The position numbers were made by a program, and so were the translations under genes. This document shows positions 1 through 12,613 of a DNA stretch of 64,000 nt, piece after piece. Position 1 is the stretch's first letter. Each line of letters begins with the position of its first letter. The notes below the pieces were generated by a model. It was given only the letters and a program-made list of their open reading frames with translations, had not been told where the DNA came from and ran no database searches. Source of the stretch: Voacanga thouarsii (lineage: Eukaryota; Streptophyta; Magnoliopsida; Gentianales; Apocynaceae); the NCBI GenBank assembly GCA_026120185.1, contig JANUWF010001467.1, forward strand, positions 248,001 through 312,000. Reading direction: 5' to 3'.

Positions 1-690
1 AAATAGTGAGAGTTTTATTAGTGTGTAGTGTGAAGATTTTATTCTAACACTACCCTAATTTTATAACAGACATTGAGTATACACTATATTATTTCCGAAA
101 AGTAAGCAATTACAAAACCGACAATAAAATGTTCTTTGATAGCAATAATAACGACAACCTTAAGGTAATCGATCTAATCTATGCTATGTTTAGTTCAAAT
201 TTGTAAACCGGCATCTTTCCGAAGAGAATGCTTGGAAGCTTACTTATAGAGCCTGTCTATGAAGGGCACTTTGTCATGTATTCTTCATCTCAAATGCAAC
301 CCCCCCAGCTTCCCTATTGGAAGGGCCTCAAAACATTTACAGATGTATATATCATTTAAAGGAAATTATATATCCAAATTATTTCATGTGAGTCACATAA
401 AATTTTGCATATTAATTAAAAGTCATGTTCAGATAATCAGTTGTATTATACAATTCTTTCCCATACATGTCCAAGAAATAGGAGAAAATGAAGATTAAAT
501 AGTCTGTAACATCCAAACCTCACATGAAAAAGTGATATAAGTATAAAATAGTATATAAAAATAAGTTTAAATATTTATTAATAATTTAAAATATTTATTT
601 TGATTTAATAAGAATAGATGTCAAGTAATTATCTGTAAATCGTATTTTGAACACGAAGCGTGGCACTATTAACATAAAATTGTGTTTCCT
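1..690. other. AT-rich stretch with no recognisable gene
   Basis: Both strands were read. The short open frames have no family motifs and the composition is that of plant intergenic DNA. Nothing further can be supported. Confidence 0.5.
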
Positions 691-691
691 C

Positions 692-693
<2 letters not shown>

Positions 694-779
<86 letters not shown>
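694..779. repeat. (ATT)n microsatellite
   Basis: About 28 uninterrupted ATT units. The opposite strand reads as an artefactual poly-isoleucine frame. Confidence 0.97.
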
Positions 780-780
<1 letters not shown>

Positions 781-899
781 AGAATGTATATATTTCACGT
801 AATTAAGAAAAAAAATTAAAACTTTATTAAAGAATGTCTGTTTTTGAAGCGACCTGCACACATATATATTATTATCTACATCCGTGTAATCTACTTATA

Positions 900-1220
900 A
901 GAATTTATTAACATACCAATAGTATATATGTTCACCTCAACTTTCCGTTTCTGGCATGCTATAGTTATTAAAGTCTCTCGACAACGGGAATGGAGATTAC
1001 TGGTAAGCCAGATGCTTCGCGAACCATATTCAACTTTAAGGCATTTCATTGCACTTAAATCACCCTCGTGAAGGGGCGCACTCCAATACCATTGATGTCC
1101 AATAGCTTTGATAGGAATGGCTGGATCTACTACTGCCTCGTCCATTGAGTATAACAGGTCAAATGATGGTATAGCAATGAACATCAGGATGATACTAGGA
1201 AGTATGGTCCAAAGAAATTG
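900..1220 (-). pseudogene. cox2: Nuclear mitochondrial insert: cox2 exon 1 end plus start of its group II intron
   Basis: Read on the minus strand, 1220 to 1082 encodes the end of plant mitochondrial cytochrome c oxidase subunit II exon 1, including [21 protein letters not shown] and KAIGHQWYW (about codons 84-127 of the mature plant protein). The coding match stops after TGG A at 1082. From 1081 the sequence reads GTGCGCCCCTTCACGAGGG, the GTGCG start expected of a plant mitochondrial group II intron; in plant cox2 the exon continues ACT TAT after this same A. The piece is therefore genomic mitochondrial DNA, not a spliced cDNA. Differences from a functional gene include an A to D change (IPSFDLLY) and T to P (PAIPIKA). 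There is no start codon, no copper-binding second half and no organellar flank, so it is a dead NUMT. The lower limit near 900 is approximate. Confidence 0.88.
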
Positions 1221-1561
1221 TACCTATTTTTCATAGATAAAAAAATCAAAATATGTAATCTTACCATCTCATTAAAATTAAGTATAATTTTATAAAATTA
1301 TATTTATTAAGTAATAAATTAGAGAGATCAATCAAAATCCTTTTAAAATAGCTTTGTTTCTTTATCTAACTTTTGTTTTTACCTTTCTAAAGAAAAAAAG
1401 AAATAGAGAATCAAACATCAAGACAGATTATTGAATCTTGAAATATCATAGATAAGATCAACTTAGTAGCCCATTCGTGGAATCAAATGCTAAACACTTA
1501 GTAATAATCGTGTGATTCATTTCCTCTTTGTCAATGTTGACCGGTGTTTATTGCCCCTTAT

Positions 1562-1625
<64 letters not shown>

Positions 1626-2093
1626 CAGCAAATTCTTGGATTTTTTATCATCAACAAGGATGAAAGTATTCCATAAAATGGCACTTAATCTTTATTATAT
1701 ACTCATGTTGCATCAATATCCAACTTTTGTTGGATATATGTACAAGTGAGACAATATTAAATATATGGAAACTAAAATTACATGGCTCTTGCTCTTTGGA
1801 TTCTTGAATATAGAAGTATTTGCAAGTACTCAATGATACTTCATTTTACTATGATTTCTGTTTGTCATTTTCCCACTTCTCCATAGCCTGGTTCAAAAAT
1901 ATTATATATGCTTAACTCTTTTAGATTTCTTTTCCATAAGTTTGTCTTTAGATATCTAGTAATAATGGGATGCATGAATATAGATTAAATGAATATGAAT
2001 AGTATGAGTTTGAAATTTTGAATATGTAAGGGATGATTGTAAATTTTGATAAAATAGTACAAGATATTTTTATATAAATCTCTTTATAATTAT
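1221..2093. other. Non-coding stretch with a (TA)n microsatellite
   Basis: Holds a (TA)n run at about 1573-1621. The remainder has no open frame with family motifs and no clear repeat structure. Confidence 0.5.
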
Positions 2094-2095
2094 TA

Positions 2096-2424
2096 TTCTC
2101 TTCGTCCTCTTTTATTTATTCATTTTAATTGATTTATAAATTTTAAAAAAAATAAAAATTTTCAGTTAATTAATCAACATTTCTTCTTTTACCTTCAAAA
2201 AATCTCTTTCTTTATTAAGGAGTAATCAAATTTCAAAGTTTTATGTGTTGTAAGTATATTTAATTTACTTCCATTTCTCATTACAAGTGCACAATACTCA
2301 TTGTATTAAAGAGGAATACTTGTGAAAAAAATAGCAATTAATATAATTTTGATTTGCTAATTGAATTGATAAATTGAAACAAAGATTTTAATTAAAATTG
2401 ACAGATAAAAAGAGACGGAATGAA
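2096..2424. mobile_element. Degenerate Stowaway-type MITE
   Basis: The left end TTCTCTTCGTCCTCTTTTAT pairs imperfectly with the reverse complement of the right end (TTCATTCCGTCTCTTTTTAT), and both sides are flanked by TA (2094-2095 and 2425-2426). TIRs ending in variants of CTCCNTCCGTCC with a TA target duplication are the hallmark of Stowaway (Tc1/mariner) MITEs. It is 329 bp with no coding capacity. Confidence 0.6.
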
Positions 2425-2844
2425 TACAATTTTTTTTATTTTTATGATAAAGTAAGCTTAAGTAAACAAGCATAAATCTTTTTTAACTTGTGTGTCCGCA
2501 TTAAGTATTACTAATAAACTATCTTATAACCATTTATATAAGTTTGATAAAGTAATTTGAACAATGTAAAATTTTCTTTTATTATACTTTAATATCATAA
2601 TTTTTTTTATTTCTTTAACTATCCCTTTTTTTTTTCCCAACCTTGAAAGTGACAGACAGCAATTCTATAAGAAATTGGGCACGTTATTTATCATTACTTT
2701 CTGAAGATTGGGTTAAAGGCAATTAAACCATTCATGGATTTCTGTTCATCCAAGCGAAAGTTGGGCTTATCTATCCCCCTTTGTTATTTTCCTCATTTCA
2801 AAACTCACTTTCCATGTCTAATTGGTGGATGCTGTTGATTAACA

Positions 2845-3203
2845 GTATATTTAGTTAGAGTAAAAAGAAGAAGGAAAAGTAAAATGGGTGTAAATTTAGA
2901 CGTAAATTTGGTTGGGGTGAAAAGGAAAAAAAGTAAATGTGTATAAATTTAAACGTAAATAAATTATTTACACAGTTTGGTTAAGAACGAAATGAAGTAA
3001 ATTAGAAGAAGGAGAAAAGCTCACTTCCCACATCAGCTGGTCCAAATTTAAATGAATTAAAGATAAATCATCATTTACTTCCTTCTCATTCCAATCAAAC
3101 AAAACATAAATAAATTATATTTACTTCTCTTGATAGATAGAAGTAAAAGTTCCCATACCCTTCCCTCTTCCCCTTCTTCCATTGTAAACCAAACGTAGTG
3201 TAG
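2845..3203. mobile_element. Tourist-like (PIF/Harbinger) repeat
   Basis: Starts AGTATATTTAGTTAGAGT and ends in AAACCAAACGTAGTGT, a loose inverted pair around a TTTGGTT core. Internally it carries GTAAATTTA-type blocks in both orientations (for example near 2890, 2950, 3100 and 3130). Related sequence recurs at 32.05-32.38 kb and 32.79-32.96 kb. Exact limits and the 3-bp target duplication are unresolved. Confidence 0.45.
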
Positions 3204-3745
3204 TATTGTTTGCATTTAACGTAAGGCACGTGGGAGAAGAAGAGGAGACTCTTATCTTCCTATTTGTGTTCTTTATGCTATCTTTTATTTGGAATAAATT
3301 ATCATCTCACAGGCAAGATGAAACTTTCAAACTGATTATCAATGTTACAAATAACATCATTATGGCAAAAATTATCTTAGGATTCTAATGTAATTTGAGT
3401 ATCTTAAAATTTTTGCTAATGACAAGGAGACACTATAATTGTTAATTTGTCATATTCATTGCTAAAATAGATGATGGATACAATAATGAAATACATTTTC
3501 ATATTTTGCACCATCTAATTAATTAGCATAATCTCATATTCTAAGATAGAGAAATGTTCGTAACAAGAAGTTAGTTTTATTTAGTTAGAAACATAAATTA
3601 TTAGGTTAAATTTTAGATTCGATTTACATTTTTGTCTATTTATATATTTAAAAAGAAAAAAAGTATAGATTTTTCACCATGGGATTAAATTTTGTCCTTT
3701 TATACTTAATTTATGCACAATATAATTGTTAAATTGTGTCACCAT

Positions 3746-4523
3746 TAGGGATGGCAATGGGGTTGGAGATTAGAAATCTCGATCCCGCCTCCGCCTACTT
3801 TCCCATTTCTCTATTCCCGACCCGTCTCCCATTTCTCTATTCCTAACCCGTCTCCGTCACGGAGAAATGCAGGGATCCCTATCCCTGACCTATCGGGGAC
3901 AAAACAATCCTCAGTCCCAACCTTGCGAGAAGTGGAGATCCGTTTGGATCCGAAAATATTTATAAAATTTTTTTTAGAAATTTTTTTTTGCCTCTAATAT
4001 TTTTTTATTCAAAACTTTTTAATCATTTAGAAAATTTTTGTGATAGATTTTCAATAATTTACGTATTTATCATATCACTAAATTAGTAAGAGTCAAATTA
4101 ATAATTTATAATTTTTTCTTTTCTTTTTCCTTTTTTCCTCTTCTTTTCTATTTTATTTTATTTTATATACATATATAATCTACCTATATATACATATATA
4201 ATCATATATAATATATATAATACATATATATACATATATTGACATATATATATATATATACAACACATATATAATTCATATATATATATATATATAATCT
4301 ATTTATATATACATATATAATATATAATATAATACATATAATATAAAATATATTTAGAACGAACTGACCGGGCCGGACCAAGAATCATGCAATCCCCGTC
4401 CCCGACCCCCTCCCCCGGTTGACATGTCGAGAAATAAAGCCCACCCCATCCCTACTTAAATCGAAGAATTCTCGTCTCAACTAAGCCGAATCTCCAGTTT
4501 ATGCGAAAAAATTACCATCCCTA
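3746..4523. mobile_element. Non-autonomous hAT-type element
   Basis: Begins TAGGGATGGCAAT and ends ATTACCATCCCTA, a 13-bp terminal inverted repeat with one mismatch. Flanks are GTCACCAT (3738-3745) and ATCACCAT (4524-4531), a 7/8 match to an 8-bp target duplication, as expected of hAT transposons. The 778-bp body has C-rich arms (cccgacccgtctccc type) around a TA-rich core at 4150-4345. No transposase frame is present. Confidence 0.8.
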
Positions 4524-4791
4524 ATCACCATCAACGCTCTGCCAAATTTGTTTTCAAAAAAATATTTCTTTAAAAAACTTCACTTAGAACCAAAAAAGAA
4601 TGGACGGCGTAAGTATATATTATACACTGTAATAGTTAACCGACCTTTTCCAATCCACTTACAATTGTCCAATATTAGAAGCCCACATCATATTCATCTA
4701 TTAAGATTAAAAACATATTTAACCTAATCTCCCCCATTTAATTATCCTTAAATATGTAGGCCGAAACACATTTTTAAAAAAAATTACTATA

Positions 4792-5058
4792 CTCCGTCGT
4801 CCAATTTGAAACGATCCTCAACCTCACATAGGATTCTATATTTATTATTAAAAAAAAAAGGTTGAAGTATGATAAAATATAAAAAATATATGAATTCATA
4901 AATACTTTATAATAAATGTAAATATATATTACAAAATTAAAAAGATACTTTTTTTATAAAATATAATATATTAAAAGTTTTCTTTTAAATTAAATTGTCT
5001 AATATTTTATAGATGTTTCATATAGCAAGTAGGTGATTTTGGAGATGGATGAGGAGAG
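4792..5058. mobile_element. Stowaway-type MITE
   Basis: The left end CTCCGTCGTCC and the right end GGATGAGGAGAG form an imperfect inverted pair, with TA directly outside each end (4790-4791 and 5059-5060). 267 bp, AT-rich, no coding capacity. Confidence 0.65.
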
Positions 5059-8000
5059 TATATTATACATAAATAGAAATTTTGCGTTTTGCATGGCAAA
5101 GGAATCCATCCTTTCCGGCCACGAAATGAAATTTAAATTTCCATAAACGGCAAGTGGATAAATATAGTTTAAAATTCATAGCTTAAAATATGCAATCATA
5201 TAGAGTAAACAGAGTTCAAACTCAAATTTAAACATTACTATTAATTTTAAATTTTTAATCCGATCAAATTCAAATACTTTACAACTCTATTTGAAAATTT
5301 ACAAATATATTTGATTACATATTTATTTAACATTATTTTCATGACTCCTGTAATAAAAATATTTACATATAATACACATTTCATATTTATTTTAAATGAT
5401 TCAAATTCAAACTCGTGAACTCATTTGCTAATCATAATTTCAAATCAATCCCAATAAGAACAAACTCGAACTAAAAACCATTCAAGCTTTGCTTGGAGAT
5501 TTCAACTCGAGTACAACTCACAACTCGAGTTACACATGCTCCTTGCACAACAAGAAGTAACCAAAAATCATCCTCTGAAATAGGAATGATTGAGGAGATT
5601 AGCATACCCCAAAGAAAGAGAACTTCGAGTAGAAATTACTTGATCACAACACATACCTGTATATCTTTTTGTCATTTGGAACGTTCATAAAGCTAGCTTA
5701 ATAACAGCATATACCAGTATATCTTTACCAGTATATCTTTTATAAGTCATTTAGAAAATACAAAGTATTCAAAATCAAGAATACCTGCATGCTATCAGGG
5801 ATCCAATGTAGCACAAAGCCCCAAAGCAACGTCAATTAAAACAAATCAAGATGCTTTAGCCCCATACGGAAAAATTGCTCCAAACCAGCGACTACGTATC
5901 CCTCAAACCTATTCACCTTGTTAGGAGCAATTGAAGAACATAAAACGCCAATGCAGAGACGCCTTCCAGCCATCTGATTATTGGACTATGTTCAAACCCA
6001 TCTCACAAGTGAATGCATTTTAAAAAAGGCTAAAACAACACACTGGACGAAATCCCACATGAATCCAGGAGATTTTGCACCTAACACAAACGAAACAAGA
6101 CAAAACAGGAGAGAAGTTTGTGTCTCGTTTCTTGCTTGGTGATCCAATCTGAATTCCTAAATAGTATACAATTGAGTAGACAATTGGAAACGATTGAACA
6201 TAGTGGAAAAATTTTTAGAGCAACAATAATGAATGAAAGAGTTATACAATATCCCTAAAACATCAGGAGTTCTTCTCAAATGAATTTCCAAGAACCAACA
6301 GAAGCCTAGGACTTTTACCAGCATCATTGACCCACGATTTCATATATCTCGCTGGTAGAAGAGAGCCTTTAGCTTAAGTGCGTGCAACTTTACCCGAGCC
6401 ATAAAGAAGGCAAAGACGAGGTTGCCACAATCATATTCCAAACTCAGGAAAGATTGGCAGGTTACTAGAAATTGTTCTTGGACAGCTGCTTGGCCTTGAT
6501 CAGATGAAGTGAAGATCTCCAACAACAATTTTAGTACAAAGACCTAATGCAGAAGAATTCTATCCGTTTGGCATACACTCAGTCAGCATCTTTCTGTTCA
6601 TTGCACAAGTATCATTTTGACAGAAGACATTGGATCTCATGCTGTACCCATTGTGATGAACTTCATTAGTTTCAAAACACACAAGTTCACAGCTAAAGGA
6701 AAAGGAAAAAGTAGTTGGAGAAATTAAAAACCTATTTGTTTACTAAGCCATCCCACAGCAATATTAAGGACTTCTCAAACAAAGGCTACTACTTTAATCA
6801 GTGGACATCCCAAATCCTTCTTAGAAAACCTGAATTGATTGCACATGGCATGTGAGCACAGGATATAGATATTCACTTCGACAGTAAAGTCAAACTATTG
6901 GAAAGAAATGTGAAAATAAAAATGCTAATATGAAAAACACCAAAAATATACATACACCAATTCCAAGATCAGCTTACAAGTTTGCAATAAATGAACATCA
7001 TCTCTATTGTTAACTTTTATGGCAAACCATCACTCTCAAAAGTTAACAGAAATAATATGTAGGTCAGTCTATATTATTTGGAGCAACATGGTCTGAGTCA
7101 AAACTGGAGTAAGACCAATGACAGCACTTTGTGGAGTTTACAAGTGAGATATTTCCATCATCATGGAACTAACTATTGTCCACCAATTTTATGTGGATAA
7201 TGAACCTATTATATAACCTTTCCTCATTTCCCCCACTCCCAGGGTAAGTATTCAACTTAACTGAACAAAATAAATAAAGGGTGACAATCATTTCTCCACA
7301 ACTTCACCTATGAAACCTATGAAAATCTTCTAGTAAGAAATCTGAACTAGCTAAATCCTCTTAGACCAAATTCTGATTGCATAAAAGGAGGGAAAAAAAA
7401 AAGAATAGAAAAAAAATGCCTTAAGCAGTTCAAGTCCAATGCCTTCTCAGTGTAAACCTCCACAATAGACAAATGGAAGCAAATCCAAAATATGTCAAAG
7501 AGGAAATGAAGAAATGAAATAAGAAGTGCAAAAGCACGAATCCCTCAATTTAAGCTTAACTACATCAGAATAATATTTTTACCAAAATTATAAATAATTG
7601 TCATTGCCAATTCAAGAGGAAGGTTACACTAAACTGTCAAAAACAAAAGAAAAGAAAATGGTGCAGTCATGGTTTAGTTCCAGTACCGAGATAAAGTAAT
7701 AACAACATAATCATATTCTAGCAAGCAGATCCAGATACATAGTGAAGTAGAGGACAGTATTTATGCACAAAAGTTACTTTAATATTCAAGAAATTACCAT
7801 CTAGCAACACTCACAGTTTTCATTTGCTCCTGTAATATGTAAAGCTTACAGATTGCTTTCAATATATAAAATGTTTTATGACCCACGTTTGTCCTAGAAA
7901 ACCACCAATCAAATGAACAAGGTTTTCTATATATAAATCCTTTGTGACTATTGATGGACTACAAACTCACGACAACTGGTGCAGCTGCATAAGCCACTCA

Positions 8001-10190
8001 TCACAACTAAGGTCTGCTCCCACCTTCCACAAACTAAAAGAAATTTGAAGTTTATGCTACAAGTAACTCAACTGCAATGATAAATTCTAATAATGATTAT
8101 TAGCTTTGTAAAAAACATAATATGATGCGTGGGTACTCAATTAACAAGAGTCTTTCTACTCTTTAAGAAAGAGACTTTAGATGGCACCCAGTGAGACTAG
8201 GAAGGAAGGTAGCATTTGGGTGCAGAAGTTGAATTCTAAAGGCTGGTTGTGAGACAGACACAAGCATGACAGGTAGCTTTTTATAGGAACATGAATACGA
8301 GTCAAGGAAAGTGTAGTGAGGAAGACAAAAAACTCCAACCTGTACGATGCTATTTGGATGTGAAAATATGCATTATGGGGTATCTTGTTGAGCATAATAG
8401 ATAAAGAACATTAGACTGATTCATACCCAAGATTGTCAAGATGACTAAATAATGTGTCAAACACCCAATGGTTATACTGTGTGTTTGTTTGGGGAGGGGG
8501 ATTGGGGGGTGGGGGGAGAAGGCAGTAAATCTTCTCGTCACAAAAATCACGTTTAAGCATGTTCTCACCTCCTTCCAATCTCTTATTACAAGCCTTTTCA
8601 CTAGTTACATCTTCAGAATATTCTTTCCACTACATGCTACTTACAAGACAATATGAGGCTAGTATGTCATCTAAAGAGGATATTATAGGTTCACGCAATC
8701 CACTCATGATTTGTTTCAGAATGTTCAATTATCATCGAATTAAGACCCAGAGACATGGAATTGATCATTTTAGTCCTTGTCCTCCTTTATGCAAGAATGC
8801 TTCAGCTACGTATTTATGTTTTTGAGGTCCATATATTCACTACTTTATCTCTCCCAAAATCAATGCTCTGTTTGAGTTAGAAGAGATATATATAGGAAGT
8901 CTTTAGCTATCGAATATTCTATTCACCTCAATGATTGGGACCATATACAACAATAATACCTTTTCAAATCTGTTTCACCTTTCGTCCTTCATAATGCTCT
9001 GACATCTGCCTTCTATTCCTTACATGATGGTTCTATTTCCTAGCATAAACACGTACATTTAATATCCTTCCTTCCACGTTCATTTGAGTTAGATCCTAGA
9101 TCTTAATTGGTTAGTGACTCTACAGTTCAATTTCTCCTTTACATCATTCCTTTCTCATTTATTGAATGATAATCAACCTCCATTTCTTTTGGAAAAAGGT
9201 AAACTTGAAGGCTGCTAAAACCAGAATGTTCACTTGGACAAAGGCTCTTAGACAAAACCAATGATTTTCGTCAGTGAGAAGGAATGGTAAATCCCCTAGT
9301 AATACATATTTTGTGTGCAAGTCCAATAGAGAAACTAATAATCAATTTTCCCCTTATTTTCAAATAGCAAGAAAGTATTTGGTAATCTGTTAACTTCGGT
9401 AGACAAGAAGTGAGTGCATCCTAATGCAGTTCTAGAACTCGTGCAGATAAAATTCTGATGTTTTGCTTTGGCAAAAAAGTCAGGGAGAATTCTGTGGCAA
9501 TTTGCGTAGTCTGCAAAATTTGTGTAACGTGGGAAGAAAGGAATAACAAAATTTTAACAGATCCTCATATGCTTAATGGGCTACTTTGGGATGACTATTT
9601 TTCCATCACCACCTTAGGTGATAGCATCCAGTGTTTTGGGGAACATAGAAGTGATACATTTACGAAGATATCACAAAGCTGCATTGACAGTTTTAATTTA
9701 CTTTCTAGGTAGGCATCATCTTTCTTTATTTCTTCTCATTAATAACAGTTTCTTCTTTTATCTAAAAATAAGTTGTCACGTACGCTTCTTTCCAAGTACC
9801 TTGTGAAAATTTTAACTGATGCACATCTTTGAATAGAGTCAAGCCCCAACAGTTCACAATGAAATGTATTGACAAGGAGAGAAGCAAAACAAGCAAATTG
9901 CAAAGGTAGTTACTTTTATGGATAGCCTCATCAAGATCTTCCTGAAGTTGATGACTAGTATCTCTTTCTCAAATAGATCCCTCAAAAGATCTTCCAGTGG
10001 CATCCCAAATTGACAACTGATATCCCTCTTAAGCAAATCCTAAAGCATCACAAAGCGACATGAGATATATAACTTTCTCAAATTCTCTTGAAACTCACCC
10101 CTTGAAAATGTCCTTCCCCAAGCCCGTCCCATGTCACCATATCATTATTCAATCAACTACCAGTGAGAAACTCAAACTATAGCTAGGACA
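5059..10190. other. Long stretch without an identifiable gene
   Basis: Base composition is somewhat more balanced than in its flanks, and parts read like transcribed non-coding DNA, but I could not chain exons into a protein on either strand. The frame at 9458-9712 (+) contains WEERNNKIL, reminiscent of LINE C-terminal regions, with no other support. At 8485-8518 lies a G-rich run (GGGGAGGGGG, GGGGGG, GGGGGG) able to form a G-quadruplex. Confidence 0.4.
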
Positions 10191-10378
10191 GTCCACGGGT
10201 TTGGATCGACCCAAACTCAACCAGCTAAAATTTGGGTCAAGCCTAGAGTGCGCTTGGGCTAAGCAGAGCTTAGGCCTCATTTTTAGACCCAAGCTCAGAA
10301 TGGACCAAGCTCGAGTTTGATTAAGTTCAGTCCCGTCTAAACCCAACCCAATTAAAAAAAAAAAAAAAAAAAAAGGGA
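10190..10378. repeat. Dispersed plant repeat ending in an A-run
   Basis: Contains GGGTTTGGATCGACCCAAACTC followed by GGGCTAAGC and AAGCTCG blocks, a composition typical of non-coding dispersed plant repeats. It ends with an uninterrupted run of about 22 A (10353-10374). No boundary or target duplication was found. Confidence 0.3.
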
Positions 10379-10602
10379 TCAATGTGCTATTTAAGCTCAA
10401 CCCTAAACCCAAAAAACTAATTAATCACTCCCTACCTACCTCTTCCTCTCCCTACTCTTGTCCAAGCTGATCTCTTTCCCTTCCTTTCTTCCCAATACTA
10501 GGTAAGGGGAAAAAATAGAAGAAGAGAAAAGTGAAGTCTGAATTGCATAGTTGTATACAACAAAACTAAACCTTAGCCCCCAAGAAACTTAAAGTCGATT
10601 AG

Positions 10603-11185
10603 ATGAACCAATACAAGATTACGTGTGGTCATTCATATGAATCCTTTCCTTCCACTTCTTTCTACTCACCGCCATACCCTCATCTAAATCCAACAAAAAT
10701 ATTTCTTCTAATCACCTCTATCAATATCTTCTTAGGCCTACATTTACCTCTGTCCAATCCATCATGCCTCCATCTTTCAATTCTCCTACCAAGAGCATCC
10801 ATAGATCTTCTCTGTATATGTCCAAACCAAAGCAAATGATTTCTCTCATCTTGTCTTCAATGGATGCCACTCCCACTTTTTCTCGAATAGTCTCGTTCCT
10901 TACTCTATCCTTTCTAGCATACTCACACATCTACCGTAACATACGCATCTCAGTTACCTTCATTTTTTGAATATAACACATTTTAGCTGCCCACAACTCC
11001 GTACCACATAGCAAAGGAAGTCGTATAGTTGTTCTATAAAACTTTCTCTTTAGACGCAAAGGCATATAACGATCACTCAGAATTCCAATCGCAGTCCTCC
11101 ATTTCAACCAACCAGCCTTAACTCGATGTGCAACGTCGCCATCAAGTTTTCCGTCTTTTTTAATAATAAATCCCAAATATCAAAT
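10603..11185 (-). pseudogene. LINE (L1-type) reverse-transcriptase C-terminal remnant
   Basis: Read on the minus strand from 11185, the sequence gives GFIIKKDGKLDGDVAHRV, KAGWLKWR, KFYRTTIRLPLLCGTE, WAAKM and MKVTEMRMLR, then MCEYARKDRVRNETIREKVG and ASIEDKMRE. This is the stereotyped tail of the plant L1-type LINE reverse transcriptase. The tryptophan expected between MLR and MC is a TAG stop at about 10930, and after KMRE a frameshift replaces the usual NRLRWFGH segment. There is no endonuclease and no catalytic YADD. It is a 5'-truncated, inactive copy, as usual for LINEs. Confidence 0.85.
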
Positions 11186-11294
11186 ACTGGATACAATGAA
11201 ATATGATCTCAACCATTAACTACTAAAATACTAACACATCTTCTAATCTCTAAAAGACTAGAAGATCTCTAGTATTCTTTAACGCGGGAGAGAA

Positions 11295-12610
11295 GCCTCT
11301 CCCCCACAGTTGTTGTCCCTTTACTATTCCCCTAGTTTTTTTACCTCTTTCCCTGCACTATTGTGCATCAAATGCTAAAGAACCTATGGATTCAATCACT
11401 CTATTGATATTCATCGTTCTTTCTTTTTGTCTTTTTCTTCTAATCTATTTGATTGACAGTGACGAAATGAGATTGGATGGTTGACATGAAGGTTGTATGC
11501 AACTAACATTGGGTTCAAATCCTTGGAGTTTAAAAAAAATTAATGAATAACTAAATCCCCTTCCAAATCAAGTTAGCCATAACTCCAACCAAAGCACAAA
11601 TAATTGACTAGTGTGTCCTCACTCCTTAAAGCACCCTAATCCTCCCTCACCCCCCACGATTTGGTGGTAGTGCTGAATTACCACACCACACCAGTCACCA
11701 CAATGGTCATCCCTCTATTATTCTCCTAGCTTCTTACCTTATTCCCTACACTAGTGTGCTTCAAACGCCAAACAACCCATGGATTCAATCATTCTAGTGA
11801 TTTTCATTGTTCTTTCCTTTTTCCCCTTTCTAATCTATTTGATTAACGATGATGAAATGAGGTTAGATGGTTGACATGGAGGTTCTATGCAACTAACATT
11901 GGGTTCAAATCCTTGGAGTTAAAATAATGAATAAATATAATCCCCTTCCAAATCAAGTTAGCCATAACTCCAACCAAAGCACAATTACTTGCCTAGGGTC
12001 CTCACTCCCCCCACCCCCCGAATTTGGAGGTGGTGTTGAATTACCACACCAATCACCACGTTTGTTGCCCCTCTATTATTCTCCTAGTTTCTTACCTCAT
12101 TCCCTACACCAGTGTGCTTCAGATGCCAAAAAACCCATGGTGATTCAATCATTCTATTGATTTTCCTCTTTCTTTTTTTCCCCTTCCTCCCTCCTCCCCC
12201 CCTTTTTTCTCTTCTAATCTATTTGATTAACAATGATGATATGAGGTTGGATGGTTGACATGGAGATTGTAAGAGGCTAACATTAAGTTCAAATCCTTGG
12301 AGGTGAAAAAAAATAATGAATAAATAAAACACCTTCCAAATCGAGTCAACCACAACCCTAACCAAAGCACAAACATTTGTACTAGAGTTGGTGACCAATT
12401 CATAGCATGACGACTCAATTTTTGGGTAGCCAAAGCCATTGTCAGTCGTAGCCATGGCGAGCTGTATGGAGTTGGGTGCGGCCATCGATTGAATCATTCT
12501 ATTGATTTTCACCTTCCTCTTTTTCTTGTAATCTATTTGATTGACGACGATGATGTTAGATGGTTGAGATGGAAAGTTTGTCTGCAATAGACATTGGGTC
12601 CCAATCCTTG
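11295..12610. repeat. Decayed tandem array, 350-390 bp unit
   Basis: Successive units share, in order, GATTCAATCATTCTATTGAT, a CT-rich stretch, TCTAATCTATTTGATTGAC, GGATGGTTGACATGG, GGGTTCAAATCCTTGG, AATGAATAAATAAA, CCAAATCAAGTTAGCC and AACTCCAACCAAAGCACAAA. The first marker recurs at about 11392, 11782, 12141 and 12488, a period of 347-390 bp. GGGTTCAAATCC matches a tRNA-type B box, and GGATGGTTGA lies about 35 nt upstream, so a SINE contribution is possible but unproven. Confidence 0.8.
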
Positions 12611-12613
12611 GTG

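Noticed and set aside
5881..5975. Minus-strand MAGRRLCIGVLCSSIAPNK followed by a GT donor, considered as a first exon
   Set aside because: No downstream exon with a compatible phase or family motif was found.
9458..9712. Plus-strand frame with WEERNNKIL, considered as a LINE C-terminal region
   Set aside because: Only one short block matches and no reverse-transcriptase sequence is nearby.
11505..11530. GGGTTCAAATCC as a tRNA gene T-arm
   Set aside because: No acceptor stem, anticodon arm or full cloverleaf can be built around it.
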